A stretch of 64,000 nt of DNA, taken from assembly GCA_963580455.1 (NCBI GenBank), contig OY756964.1:7192001-7256000 (forward strand). Reading direction: 5' to 3'. Below are positions 22,705 to 34,822 of the stretch, piece after piece. A program made the position numbers and the translations under genes. Under the pieces are notes generated by a model, which worked only from the letters and a program-made list of their open reading frames with translations, ran no database searches and was not told where the DNA came from. Position 1 is the stretch's first letter; each line of letters opens with the position of its first letter. This DNA is from Euonymus europaeus. Taxonomy: Eukaryota; Streptophyta; Magnoliopsida; Celastrales; Celastraceae.

Positions 22705-24803
22705 ATGGCGGCGTTGGCACCTGGAATTATTTTAAGGCTTCTGAATGCGATGAACACAGGGGTCAAGCCAACCGGGGAGCACCGGAGCTCTCTGTTACAG
22801 GTGACGGACATCGTCCCTGCCGATCTTGATGAGAAGAATCTTTTCCCTAAACATGGATTCTTCATAAAGGTATCAGATTCTTCACATTCAATTTATGTCA
22901 GTCTTCCCTCAGAACAAGATGACATTGTTCTTAGTAACAAGATGCAGTTGGGTCAGTTCTTGTATCTTGATAAACTGGAACCAGGATCCCCTGTTCCGGT
23001 TGTTAAGGGCCTCAAAGCACTACCCGGCCGGCACCCATTAATCGGAACTCCAGAACCAATAATGGGTCTCAGAGAGAAAGTGGTGGGGATAAGTGAACAA
23101 AAGACCAGTTCAAAGGTTTCGAGTCACAGAAGAGGTTCTTGGGGAACAGGACCAAATGGGAACGATCCTTCTTCTCCCATGGTCCTGAAGCCAGTGCCTT
23201 TAGATTTTGATCAGTGCACGCCAGTGAAGGATCGTTCGAGTGCTAATTCTGTGAAATTTGGGAACAATCCACCAATGTCTCCGATGATAAGAAGTAATAG
23301 AATTAACAAGGATGGAATTGGGAGTGCTGGAGTTAGGTGTTCATTTGGGGGCGGATTGCTTGTTAAGATGATGGATTCAAAGGGAGAAAGCCCTGCATTG
23401 CTGAGGAAAAGCTGCGTTGCATCCTCTGCTTCGAAGTTCCGGCGGAGCAAGAGTGTCTGTGAGAGAGAGCCAAGAGTTCCAATTAGTCCATTCAATTCAG
23501 CTGTAGGTACATCTTCCCTCTTCATCAACATAATGCAGTATAATGATCAGAATCACATAAAATTTTCTTTTATTGACTGGATATTGAGTTGTTTCTGTCT
23601 ATATTGTAGGAAAAGAAAAGTGCAACTCCACCTCCAAGTTTACGGAAAGCAAGAGTGGCAGCTTCCCTCAATATGAATTCAGATGCACAAGAGTCTGCCA
23701 ATTCAAGGATGGCTTCAGAGGCACAATCTCAGTCTGGTAATTCAGCCCCTGATGTATGTACCAGTCTGCCTATGAATTTGCCTGGAAAGCTTAGTGTCTT
23801 AGGGAAGGTAAGAAATATTCGAAACCCACAGTTCTTTTAACCACATTGATGGAATTATGCAGACACATTAATATGTTTAACAGGAAGCTGTCCAGCAGCG
23901 AGAAACTGCTCAGAAGATCGCCCTTCAAGCACTGAGAGATGCTACGGCCACTGAGACAGTTGTTCGATCACTCAAGTACGATAATTCAGATTACTTACTT
24001 TTTCTTTTGTCGAGTTCATTGTTGACCTTGATTGTTTACCATTATGAAATGCCGAATACGATCATTCATCACGTGGCTGTAAATCATGCAGGTTATTCTC
24101 AAACTTTAGTAAATCAGCCAAAGCAGAGTCACCTGCAAATTGTTTTGACAAGTTCCTGGAATTTCATCACCAAATTCTGCAGGCTGTGACAGATATGGTG
24201 TCCATTCAAGCAGCAACTGAAGTTACAAATCAGAAGAGTGAGAAGAAAGTTAAACAACCAGAAGAAGAGTCCCAAATTTTAAACGAAATTACGCACAATT
24301 CATTCGATCAATGCCGAAACTCAGAGCTAAATTCATCCAAGAGACGATGTGCATTGTACAAATCAATTGCACCGGTTCCGGAAGGAAAGGAAAAGAAGAC
24401 GAACTCAGAGAAACTACTGAGATCATATGCTAACTCAAAAGCTTCCTCGGAAAGAAAAATCCCATCCACTCCACTTGGGAAATTGTCTCTTGAAGCAATT
24501 ACTGAGAATGATGAGAATAAAAGACCAGCCTTTAGCAGCTTGAGCAATACCATTAAACTGGGTAAGCAGATTCAAACAGAAGCTGGAAATTGGTTCATGG
24601 AGTTTCTAGAGAAAGCTTTGGAAGCAGGGATAAAGAAATCAAAAGTTGCAGCTGATGGGGATGCTCGAAAAGTTCCTCAGTCTCTCATACTCAAGGTTAT
24701 CAATTGGGTGGAGGTAGAACAGTGTGATAGCAGTAAGCGGCCGGTTCATCCTAAGGCAGCACAAATAGCTCGGAGGTTGAGAATCAAAATGAAGAACCCT
24801 TGA
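22705..24803 (+). CDS. DUF936 family protein (599 aa, four coding exons)
   Basis: Exons: 22705-23502, 23610-23807, 23884-23975, 24092-24803; together 1800 nt with correct phases. The start ATGGCGGCG gives [19 protein letters not shown], the conserved N-terminus of plant DUF936 proteins, followed by [32 protein letters not shown] (an OB-like segment). A basic Ser-rich middle contains [12 protein letters not shown]-terminal helical region ([29 protein letters not shown]) closes the protein. The first donor is GT in GCT|GTAGGT, chosen because it alone keeps phase. The family is plant-specific and of unproven function, possibly microtubule- or membrane-associated; I make no functional claim. No signal peptide is seen. 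Confidence 0.88.
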
Positions 24804-25900
24804 TGATGGGATTGTTGTATCAAAAACAAATATTAACACTAGAATTCAATGGTCCTATTGTTCTGAAATATATTTCTTGTATGTATTTGTACCTTGTTAT
24901 TTCCATAACATAATGCATTTTATTTCTAGAGGCATATTTCACACTAGTGCAAGAGTACATTTGGTTTTTTTTTTTTTTTTTTTTGACATTTTTGTGTTTT
25001 CTATTTCCGGAAAATGTCTTCTTTTCGTTTTCTGTAATTTCAATCCTAAAGAGGAGGGAAATGAGACTGCGAGTATCTACTGACATCTTAAAATAAAACT
25101 TCAAATTTCTATGAATCATTTTTTCCTAAAGAGTAAAAATAAAAAGTGTAGCAGATTCTTTGCTGAATATATATAACGTCTTTAGACTGCTCAATGGTAT
25201 TATTTTCCCTTCAATTTATAAAGACAGAAGACCTCAATTTACAATCACTGAGCAGTTGGGAGTTTTTGGTTTTTGTCTTCTTTTGTTTTTGTCATCCATT
25301 TAGTGTTTTCCAGGCTATCCAAACTGAACACAACAATGTGTGTGCTTGTTCACATTTCTCTGTTTTTCACATTTCTCTCCATGCAACATTGTTGGCCATT
25401 GCTTTGTTGGCTGCTTCAAATTTTCCAAGACCCCTCTCAAGTAAAGAGAGCAATTAGATACAAAACAAAGAAAATCATTGTTTTCGCTTGATATTGAACA
25501 TAAACTTAATTAATTTCTTACCAACTAAACAATTACCACGCAGCGAAGATGACGATGACTGTTAACTAGAAAGGAGGGGGAAAAATCTAGTCACTAACCG
25601 CTTAAAACCACAGTACATTAAGTTCCTTAAAGACATCTTGAAGGACCTACAAAATGTCTAATAAAAGTAGCATATGTTTCCTGCATTGGAGCTTTAAGGA
25701 CGACTGAGATCAAATGCTCACAGGACCTATTGCCACAATTGGAGTTTCATTCCATACATTTCTGCATTCTGGATGTTCCATCTCATATGTTCTGCATTCT
25801 GGACCAAGCACACTTCTTCAACAATGAAATTCCAAGTCATAAGAAACCTCCGGTAACGCTGTTTTTTGGGAACCCCATGCCATATCATGCTCATCAGCAG
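24804..25900. other. 3' UTRs of two convergent genes
   Basis: The segment lies between the DUF936 stop and the PRP17 stop, whose genes face each other. It has a long poly-T (about 24967-24984) and AT-rich text, and no credible coding frame. Polyadenylation sites of both genes should lie here, but none can be fixed. Confidence 0.5.
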
Positions 25901-28900
25901 CTAGTCCCTGCAAGCCAACAATGCATATAATATAAATTGAGCTTCCATAATAATGAGGATTTACCATAGAAATAATAAACCGTATAACCAAGAAAGGGTA
26001 AAAAATACAGATGAACTACTATAAAAGAATATCAGTTGTTCTAGTAGTCCATCTTCTTTGACAAACCCAATAGAAAAAGAAACAACAAAATGAAACTGCA
26101 TTCTTTGGTGGGGCTTTAGATGATCATCAAGTGTATATGGATTGCAGAAATTGCATCTTTCAAAACAGTCAAATTTGACATCATTAGTAATGGGCATCCC
26201 CTAGTGTCTTTATTGGTCCAACTGTGATATTATGACCGAATCTCATCTTGTAGATCCAATACAATGGAGCAATCCAGTTTCCATATAATGCAAAATGCAG
26301 GCCCTAAACAGAAAGGAAAAAGGCTGGATAAAGTCACAAAATGTTTTAACAACGAAAAAATGGAGGGAAGTTATTCATTTGCAGTTGTAGCAAATGATGG
26401 AGCCAAGTGAAAAAAGGCTGTATTCAAACCATGGTAAGAAGAAGAAAAAGAAGAAGAAAACGAGGCACCAGAAAACTGTACAACTGTGAGCCTAACAAAA
26501 TGTCACAAAACAAGTTCAACCATGTCCACAAAGTTACAAGGCCAGAAAGAATTAAATCACAGAGCTAAGATGCACCCCCCTGCATGCAAGGGCCCATATG
26601 CAATCACACAAAAGAAAGAGGGGGCTCATGATTATGATCCCCAATTTACCTAATAGATGTATAAACAGTACCAGCATAATAAACCTACCGTATTGATTAT
26701 TATAATTCAGATTCCAACAACTTTTTCAACTACGAAAGCCTTTGTAATCATTTGTGGAAAAGAACACTAAATTGCTCGACAGAAAGCAATCCGGTCGCTT
26801 CCAGAACCTTTTTTTGGATAAAGAAAATTTTTCATTCAGTCAATAAAGAGCACTTAGTGTGCACAGGGGAAGTGTCCAGTATGTGCTTAAAAGGAGACAT
26901 ATGATAACCAAGAGTATAAAGTAACAAGGGTATACTCGATCAAGTCCCTTTTTTGCTGGTTAAAATCTACATTTTTAAAAATGTAAAAGCTTGCTCATGA
27001 AATTGGAGGCAACTATGAAACTTAGAAGGGAAAACAACTACATACTTGATGTCTAAGAAGATGAAAATATAACTATGCTGCACAACAAAAATCATATGGA
27101 AAAAAAAACTGACATTTCCTTTTTCTTTAAAGTAATCATCATCACCATCATCATCCGAGCCCCAAATTATTTGGTGTCAAGCAGTCGACTACATGGGTGT
27201 GCTTGTGAAATCACTGTGAATCACTACGTAACCATACCAAACAGGTAAAAGGTAAAAAACACCATGCACAAGACTCCCACATTAGGCAGAGTTGGGCACC
27301 ATCAAGAAGTACACAGACCTTATCCCCACATATTATGTGGGGAGATTATTGTTAGGAATTGAACCTAACCATACAAAAAAGGGAAATAAAAAAGATGCAC
27401 AATTTTTTTTCTCTACTGTCACCATCTAAAAAATCTCAATACTGGAGCAGCAAGAAATAGCTAACTCCTTCAACTATATTGGGACCAAGTCCAGCCGAAA
27501 CTTTCAGGTTCCCAACAAACCAAAAACAATTAAAATTTCCAAGGAATGTTCCGGCTTCAAAACTAAGTAGGTTTCTGTATAAGCAATTTGCAACTCACAA
27601 ACCAAAAAATAACTAAAATTCTGGAAATAAACTCGGATTCCTATGGGTTTCATTCTTAAATATATTATGGAAATTGTAGAAAGATATTTGAAGCTGCTAG
27701 TAACAAATAAGATACATTATTTAGCGGGAAAAGAAACCAATTATTAAGAAACCTTCCAACACTCCTCTTCTCGCCGCACTAGGGTCAGATTTTTTCATAA
27801 TTTTGAGCAGCACAAATATTTTTTCTGGTAACCCAAGAATTTCACCAAAAAGACACTTTCCATTTAACTCCAATAACAGCATAGCTTTTCCAGATGAACA
27901 GAACATAAGGGCATGGAGACATTTTAAAAAATTTATTCTTCCATACACAGCTGAAAAGAGGTAACTTCACATGCCTGTACCAACATCTTTCGATCTAACA
28001 ACATATTAGCTTTGAGTAGCCCCAACTATTATTTGACACTGTCTAAAAGGCCAAACCAGATACCTAAAAGCAAGATAAATTTTCAATGACTTCACACTAG
28101 AGTATACATTTATATAAATTCATGGAGCATTTTGAACATAATATGTAAAGCGTAAACTAAGGCACTTAGTATATCAGCATTGAACAAGAGAGGCACTGAA
28201 TTCAGATGCCAATATAAGAGCAGCATTCACAAATAAGTGATTAGATAAAAGTAAAGTATATTTCCTTAAATGATATGAAAGATTACTCACCAGTACTTAA
28301 TCAAGCCATCCCAACCGCACGTTGCTACTCTACTCTGCTCCAGTGGGTGCCACTCACATCCAATGCATACCCCTTCATGACATTTTACAGTTCTGAAAAC
28401 CTTACAACTTTTCCAATCCCAAAACCAGCATTTACCCTCCCCATCCCCTGACATAACAAACCGTCCATCAGGTGAAAAGTTGACTTGGCAAGCATATCCA
28501 GCCACAATATGCCCAGCAAACCTCTTCTTCTTATTCAGCTGAAATCTTTCCCTGGTGCTATAGATAAGAATTTGATTGTCCAAGCTCTGTGCTGCAAGCC
28601 AATTTGTATTGGGATGAAGAGAAATTGCCGGCATAGAGTGCATGTGAGGCTCACTAATATACTTTATAACCACAGGAATCCCAAATTCCCACACTCGAAG
28701 AGACTTGTCATCACTAGAAGTTACAAATCTTCTATTATTGTCCACAAATGTAATTGTATTCACGGCCCCCAAATGTTGATCATATTCCTGAGTAATCTGC
28801 CCGCTGTTGATATCCCACTGCACAATCTTCTTATCACTCATACCAGCCAACAGAATATTCTGCTTATCCTCATCAGGATTTAGTTTAACAACATAGGGGA

Positions 28901-30047
28901 CTTTTCCAGTCGAAAAAGTAGATATCACCTGCCCTGTTTCTGTATCCCAATACTTAATATTCTTATCATATCCAGCAGTCAAGAACTTAGTCCCATCATT
29001 GCAAAACGAAATATCACGAACTCCCTTTGAATGTCCCATGTAAGTTCTCATACACTTACCTGAATTGTATACATCCCAAATTTTCACCTTGGTGTCCAAC
29101 CCAGCAGAGAGAATTAAATGTCCATACTTTGGGAAGAACCTAATAGCAGAAACTCCCTTTGTATGCCCGCTCCAAGTGTGCACTAACCTCTTAGGTATAT
29201 AGCAATGGTCATTGGTGGCTTTCTTATCTTTAGGGGGCGCAATCCATGACCTTCCCTGATAGTCCTTTAACTCCTTGCCATGGAAAGTACTCTTATCAGC
29301 AACGACCTCTCCTTTGTCACCGCCCTGTCCTTTCTCTTCCTTCTTCTTTGCATACTCCTCCGCATACTTCTTCTGCTCTTCCGTTAACTCCACTTGCACA
29401 CCTTCCTTTTTCCCTGCCCATGGACTTTTCTTGTTTTTGATTAACCAAGCATCAGTTGCGGGATTCTCAACCTCTGTAGCGTCAACATCTGCTTTATCGT
29501 CCTCATCTTCGTCCTCTTCCTTCTTCTTCTCCAACTTCCGACGCTTAAGCTCTTGTTGTGGGATGTTATAGACAGAAACTCCGTTGTTTTGGTTCAAGGC
29601 CTCCAAATCGCCGACAAAATTGTTTCCAGCAGAAGCGGAGGGATCAGCAGCGTAGCCATACTTGTGGAAGGTGTTATACTGCTCGTCGAAGACAAAAGAT
29701 CCAATGGCGGCGTCCTCCACAAAACCAAGCTTGTGGTTGCGCATACCCTGGGCAATACCGTCCTTCGCATAGGGATGTGCAGGACCATATATAGGAGCCC
29801 AAAGCTGGTCGTAGGTAGGGTTGAAGGCGACAGCGTGCTGAACTGGGTCTATTGGCTTAGAAAGCGTCTGGTGAGCCTGCGCCACCGTAAGGGCGAGCAT
29901 CGTGTCATCCACCTTGGGGGCGGAGGACTTTGCCGGAAGGAGGCGAGGCGGGGAGGATTCCGGTGATGAAGAAAGGTTTTCATGGTTTTGCTCCTCCTTC
30001 TCGCCGTCGTGTTGGTCTTCCTCTTTGTACGTTTGAATAAGATCCAT
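25901..30047 (-). CDS. PRP17: Pre-mRNA-processing factor 17 (PRP17/CDC40), WD-repeat splicing factor
   Basis: Exon 1 is 30047-28291 (1757 nt) and exon 2 is 25907-25901 (7 nt): 1764 nt, 587 aa, close to the family length of about 575-580. Start [11 protein letters not shown] was preferred to an upstream in-frame ATG at 30242 because family members begin there. The N-terminal half has [28 protein letters not shown] and an acidic/basic [11 protein letters not shown] stretch. The C-terminal half holds seven WD repeats ([17 protein letters not shown] through [14 protein letters not shown]). The protein acts in the spliceosome at the second catalytic step. A donor TG|GTGAGT at 28291/28290 and an acceptor CAG at 25908 join to give the conserved terminal D then TAG. 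Confidence 0.9.
27135..27366 (-). mobile_element. Au-like SINE in the PRP17 intron
   Basis: The minus strand has a pol III B-box match GGTTCAATTCC (27365-27355), then ATAAGGTCTGTGTAC, TGGGAGTCTTGTGCATGG and ACACCAAATAATTTGGGG. It ends in a (GAT)n-like tail (27155-27135). This order resembles plant Au-type SINEs. The A-box end is not clear, so the 5' part may be truncated. It lies in the same orientation as PRP17. Confidence 0.55.
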
Positions 30048-30435
30048 CAAAGGTATCGACAAAGAGAGGGAGCGAAATTGGCTCTCTGTGGAGAAATCTC
30101 TAAATCTGAGATTAGCCGGTTGACGGAAAACAGACGATGACCCGAGTTTCGTAGTTACTGAACTCCTCTGCAACTGCAAAATGGAGAGTGAAGGATATGC
30201 CCTAGAAGAAATAGTTCGATTTGATCCTTCTCCAAAATCCAAATAGCCCCTTCACGGCTTCACCTGGCTCTCCTTTTTAACAAATTAAAAAACAGGAAAA
30301 CGACGTCGTCGAGCTGGTTTTTTGTTTAATAACCTCTTTTTCAGTGAAAAGTGAAAACCTAATAAAGATGGATAGAACTCCAAGTCGTTAATTGAGTTGC
30401 CTCAGGAAGCACAGCCGGTTTGAGTCGCGACGGAA
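30048..30435. promoter_or_regulatory. Shared bidirectional promoter and 5' leaders of PRP17 and the RlmN-like gene
   Basis: Only 388 bp separate the divergent start codons. The segment contains a 10-bp palindrome ACGACGTCGT (30300-30309) with an ACGT core, a possible bZIP site. No TATA box is well placed for either gene. Shared regulation of the two housekeeping-type genes is an inference. Confidence 0.55.
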
Positions 30436-33400
30436 ATGGAGATTGGATGTCTGTGGACGAGGAGGTTGTTGCTGGGAACCAACTCTCTGCTCTCGATTAA
30501 ACCTTCGAACTCAATGGCAATGATTTCTTTAATGTCACATCAACATCAACATAATCATACATTCTGCTTCTCTCCTCTAAAGACGTCACAGAAGCCTAGT
30601 TTCTGTTCCTTCATCTACCCTCACCGTCGTTGGCTCTCTATCTCCTCCGCTTCTTCTTCGCCAGCTCCTCTTCTGTCCATTGACGAGAGCAACTGCTCTG
30701 ACTTCGGTATGTGCGTCTATGTGCATAATATATTGTGTTTATGCAAAGATGTGGAATTTGTGCAATTTGAGTCTGACTTGCTGTTCTTTTTTGAGGTGAT
30801 ATAGAAGAGGTAGAACGGCATAAACAAGAATCTCCCAGGGACTCCAAGGTGCTACTCAAAGGAATGACATATGTTGAACTTGAAGTTAGTATTTCAACTG
30901 TTCTTTATTAATAGCTGAGTTTGCCTTTTCTGCTTGGCTCAAAGTTGTGAAGTTTGTATTTAATTGAGTAATTGGTGGTTATGCCATTGCAGAAATGGGT
31001 TCAGTCTAAGGGATTTAGACCTGGACAAGCTATGATGCTATGGAAGCGCCTCTATGGAAACCAAGTTTGGACGCAATTTGTCCATGAATTAGAAGGTTCA
31101 TCTCTCTCCCATTGTTTACTATATTCCTATAAATACAGAACATTTCACTTTTATCTTATTTGACAAAATACTACTCTATGTTTATAGAGGAAAAAAAATG
31201 CTACTATGTATATTCAAAGTTGATCTCTCTTGAGTGCACTGTGAAATTGTGTCCGTCTTCATTGTGCCTATTCTTGATATTCTATTAATTATATTTTTCT
31301 ATGGAGATATTTTCAGGTCTGAACAAGGATTTTAAGAAAATGTTGAGTGAAACTGCTGAACTGAAGGTGTTATCTCTGAAAACTATTTTAACAGCATCTG
31401 ATGGAACTAGGAAGGTAACAAAATTCTTTTGTCTTCTGCTTTCATTATCCTTATGTTCCATCCATGGCTGGCTATGTTTGGTCCACAGTTAAAATCTTGC
31501 GTGCATATTTTCTGTTATTATGCTGTATTACTTTAAGAATTCTCTCACTGATCTTGAAACTCTCAGAAGGCTGCAGATTTTATTCACATTGGAGGATGGC
31601 CAGGTAATTGAAACAGTCGTCATACCTTCCGATAGGGGCCGGAATACAGTTTGCATTTCAAGTCAGGTGGGATGTGCCATGAATTGTCAGTTCTGCTACA
31701 CTGGCAGGCAAGCTCTACGTTTCTTTTATTGTCAAACTGTGAATTCTAATTTATTGTAGAATTTAGCTGCCCATTTAATCAGTGTCTTCATTTTGGATCA
31801 TTTCATTTTCCAGGATGGGTCTGAGGAGAAATCTGACCACGTCTGAGATAGTTGAACAAGCTGTATATGCACGATCTCTACTCGCAAGTGAAGTGGGATC
31901 CGTAACAAACGTTGTATTTATGGTAGGGCTATTTTCTCAACATATCTGTCCAGTAAAGTTACCCTACTGGTGAGCCAATATGTCAAAATTGTGTGGTTTT
32001 ACCTTGTAACATGATTGTGGCCTCCCACCAATAACACTTAGTTATGATAGTTCAAGTTTTTGATACTTGAGGGCCAATGAAAAAGTTCTCTTATATTTTT
32101 GCTGAAGATGAATTTATTAGCTTATCTTTTGGTTCAAAAATGAAATAAATAACAAGAAATGCATATGTTACTTCCTAACTTTTCATGCAAATTATTCTTA
32201 AGGGAATGGGAGAGCCACTGCAAAATGTTGATAATGTAATAAAAGCTGCCGAGATTTTGGTGCATGACCAGGGACTTCACTTCAGCCCTCGCAAGGTTAC
32301 CGTTTCTACCAGTGGACTCATTCCCCAGATGAAACGTTTTCTCCGTGAATCCAGTTGTGCTTTAGCTGTTAGTTTGAATGCAACAACTGATGAGGTCTAG
32401 TTTTATCCTTAATTTATTGCCTGAATGTGCATCCCACGTAGAATATTTATCATGCTCTTATGAAAACGAATATGCAGGTTAGGAACTGGATAATGCCGAT
32501 CAACCGTAAGTATAAACTAGGCTTGCTTCTCAAGACCCTTCGTGAGGAACTTTGCTCAAAGCACAACTACAAAGTTCTATTTGAGTATGTGATGCTTGCT
32601 GGAGTTAATGACAGGTTAATTAAAACCCTTCCTCTTGCACACCGTAGGAAGTGTCACGTGTAACATTTTTTGCAACTGTTTATCGTTTTGTGTACTGCTG
32701 CTTTGAAGCATATTGTATGCATGGCTTCGCACATTTTTAATGAATTACTCATCAGTAAGAAGGATAAGAATTCTTTTGCGTCAATTTTGGTGTCCTTGCC
32801 CCATTTATTTCAGGGACAAATTTGTCAAAAAATGTATGACTAAGATTTTCTCAAGCAGATTACTTGAAATTTGAAAATTTAGGCTTCCAGCTGTGTTAGT
32901 GTTCAGGAAGTTTATTTGCAGAATTGCATAAATAAGTACAACCTTGGAAAAATTCTTTTTAGACTCTGGCAACAAAGCCAACCTAATACCCTAAGTTGGT
33001 TTTATCAAAAAAATTAATTTACCTTTTCATTTTGGAATTTCTCTAAATTGGAGATTTTATATTTTCTGCTGTATATCCTATATATTTGTTTTTCTTGTCC
33101 ACCGCTAGTAAGTGAACTCAACTGTGCATTCATTTGGATTTCATTCTGATGCCGTGGATCATACTGTCAACTTTTGAGCAAAATTCCTTAACATACTGTC
33201 GACAGGTTTTTTCTGGTAGTCAGCATTTTAAACACATTTTCATTTAGGAAATTGGTTGTGAGTCTGTAACAGTATCAGTTATGCATCATGAAGTTCTAGC
33301 AAATTATGTCCGTTTGCTACAGTTCAATTCTTTTAACTGTTTTTATTGAATTTATACTAAACCATAGTTTGACTTAGTAGATCGCATTAAATTTTGTTTA

Positions 33401-33722
33401 CAGCCTTGAGGATGCGAAGAGGCTTATTGATCTTGTTCAGGGAATTCCATGTAAGATCAATCTCATCTCGTTCAATCCGCATAGTGGATCCCAATTTAGA
33501 CCAACAAGTGACGAGAAGATGATTGAATTTCGAAATATTTTGGCTGAGGCTGGATGTGTTGTTTTGTTGCGAACCAGTAGAGGTGACGATCAGATGGCTG
33601 CCTGTGGTCAGCTTGGCAAACCTGGTCCTGTCCAGGCTCCCCTACTTCGTGTTCCAGAGCAATTCCAAATGGCTGTAAGTGCATCACCAAAACAGCTTAA
33701 ATCATGCAGCAAACTTGTCTGA
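30436..33722 (+). CDS. RlmN-type radical SAM rRNA/tRNA (adenine-C2) methyltransferase, organellar
   Basis: Nine coding exons: 30436-30706, 30805-30884, 30993-31095, 31317-31414, 31577-31707, 31814-31922, 32203-32394, 32478-32614, 33404-33722; 1440 nt, 479 aa, all phases consistent. The N-terminus is Ser/His/basic-rich without acids for about 80 residues, as in a plastid or mitochondrial transit peptide. The [4Fe-4S] motif CAMNCQFC (CX3CX2C) is followed by [11 protein letters not shown], then [23 protein letters not shown] and [12 protein letters not shown]. The C-terminus has [17 protein letters not shown], with the second catalytic Cys of RlmN/Cfr. RlmN methylates C2 of adenine in 23S rRNA and tRNAs. 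The intron after 31707 starts GC. The last residues ([15 protein letters not shown]) may be read-through of a donor GCT|GTAAGT. Confidence 0.88.
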
Positions 33723-34231
33723 GATGAAATCGAAGGCATCTATTTTGAGTTTGATGATTGGGGACTTCAGATTGTAAGCCTTCGTGTTATAATATTGCTT
33801 TGAGGTTCAATGCTTCAGTCTCCCTCAAAGAAGCGTGAATATCATTACCACATCGATTGTTGGGAACTATTTATGAGACGCCTGTGCTTTGTCTTGCTGT
33901 TGCATTCTGTAGCAATCTTCTTATATAGGGCTTTACTCGAGGTCAATTTACTTCACTATCACCATAGCCTGGCACTCCAGAGGACTAGAGTGACTGCTGG
34001 AGCTGGTTTTGGAGCTTGTCTGGTGACAATCTAGGTTTTAAATCTTCTGCCCAATTAGACTGATAATTTAGGGATATTTGAAAATTTTCTATTACAAGCT
34101 TAAACTTGATTATGATTAGTATCATTGTGATTGATATTCTTATAAGAGATTTTAAAAGCAGTGAATTCTTGCCTTTTAAAATGAACCCGGCTTAATTTGT
34201 TTGTGGATTTCGTGATTGATTCACCCAAGGA
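33723..34231. other. Probable 3' UTR of the RlmN-like gene
   Basis: No further conserved coding frame is seen. The first 300 bp keep a gene-like composition, then AT content rises before the MITE at 34235. Confidence 0.45.
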
Positions 34232-34234
34232 TAA

Positions 34235-34570
34235 GGGCAATTGCAATGATGTAATTTTGATGGGTCAATAAAACTGTATTAAAATATGTGTTTATTGATG
34301 TGCTGTATTAAGAGACGTGTTTTGTTAATGGAATCCAGTATTGATTTTAGTATAAATTTAATGAGGTAATATAGAGGAGAAGCAAAATTGTTGGCTTGAC
34401 TAAAATTAGGAGAGGGAAATGTATAGAAATTTGTGTTTTGATAATATAGTTATATTGAGATACGTATTTTGCTAATGTGAATGAGTATGTGACTTGATTT
34501 TTATGTAATAGAGGTGAGTTCTAATATGTAATTTTAATGGCCCAATAAGATTTTGTTGTTGCAGTTGCTC
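34235..34570. mobile_element. Tourist-like MITE, copy 2 (336 bp)
   Basis: The flanks are TAA on both sides (34232-34234 and 34571-34573). The ends are GGGCAATTGCAATG and, reversed, GAGCAACTGCAACA. The right third matches copy 1 (GTATGTGACTTG, ATGTAATAGAGGTGAG, TCTAATATG). It has no coding capacity. The exact 3-bp duplication and the ends support PIF/Harbinger mobilisation. Confidence 0.78.
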
Positions 34571-34822
34571 TAAGAGCTTTGCGCAAAATAAAGATATTTT
34601 TGATTAGTTTTTTCAGGAATTTTCTTATGAGATTCTATCTTTTTGGGATTCAAATCTTTTTAAAAATTTTGAAAAAATTATATTTGTACTTTGATCGATT
34701 TTACAAATTCAAAGATATATTTTTTGTTCGAAACAAAAGTTAAATTCATTGGGAATGAAACATAAAATGTTTTCACTTTATATTTGAATGACCTATATTT
34801 GTTATGTCTTTTTCGTGTTAAA

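Noticed and set aside
28485..30242. Several plus-strand frames and an extended N-terminus opposite or ahead of PRP17
   Set aside because: The plus-strand frames are shadows of the PRP17 coding strand. The 65-residue upstream extension is not found in family members as I know them.
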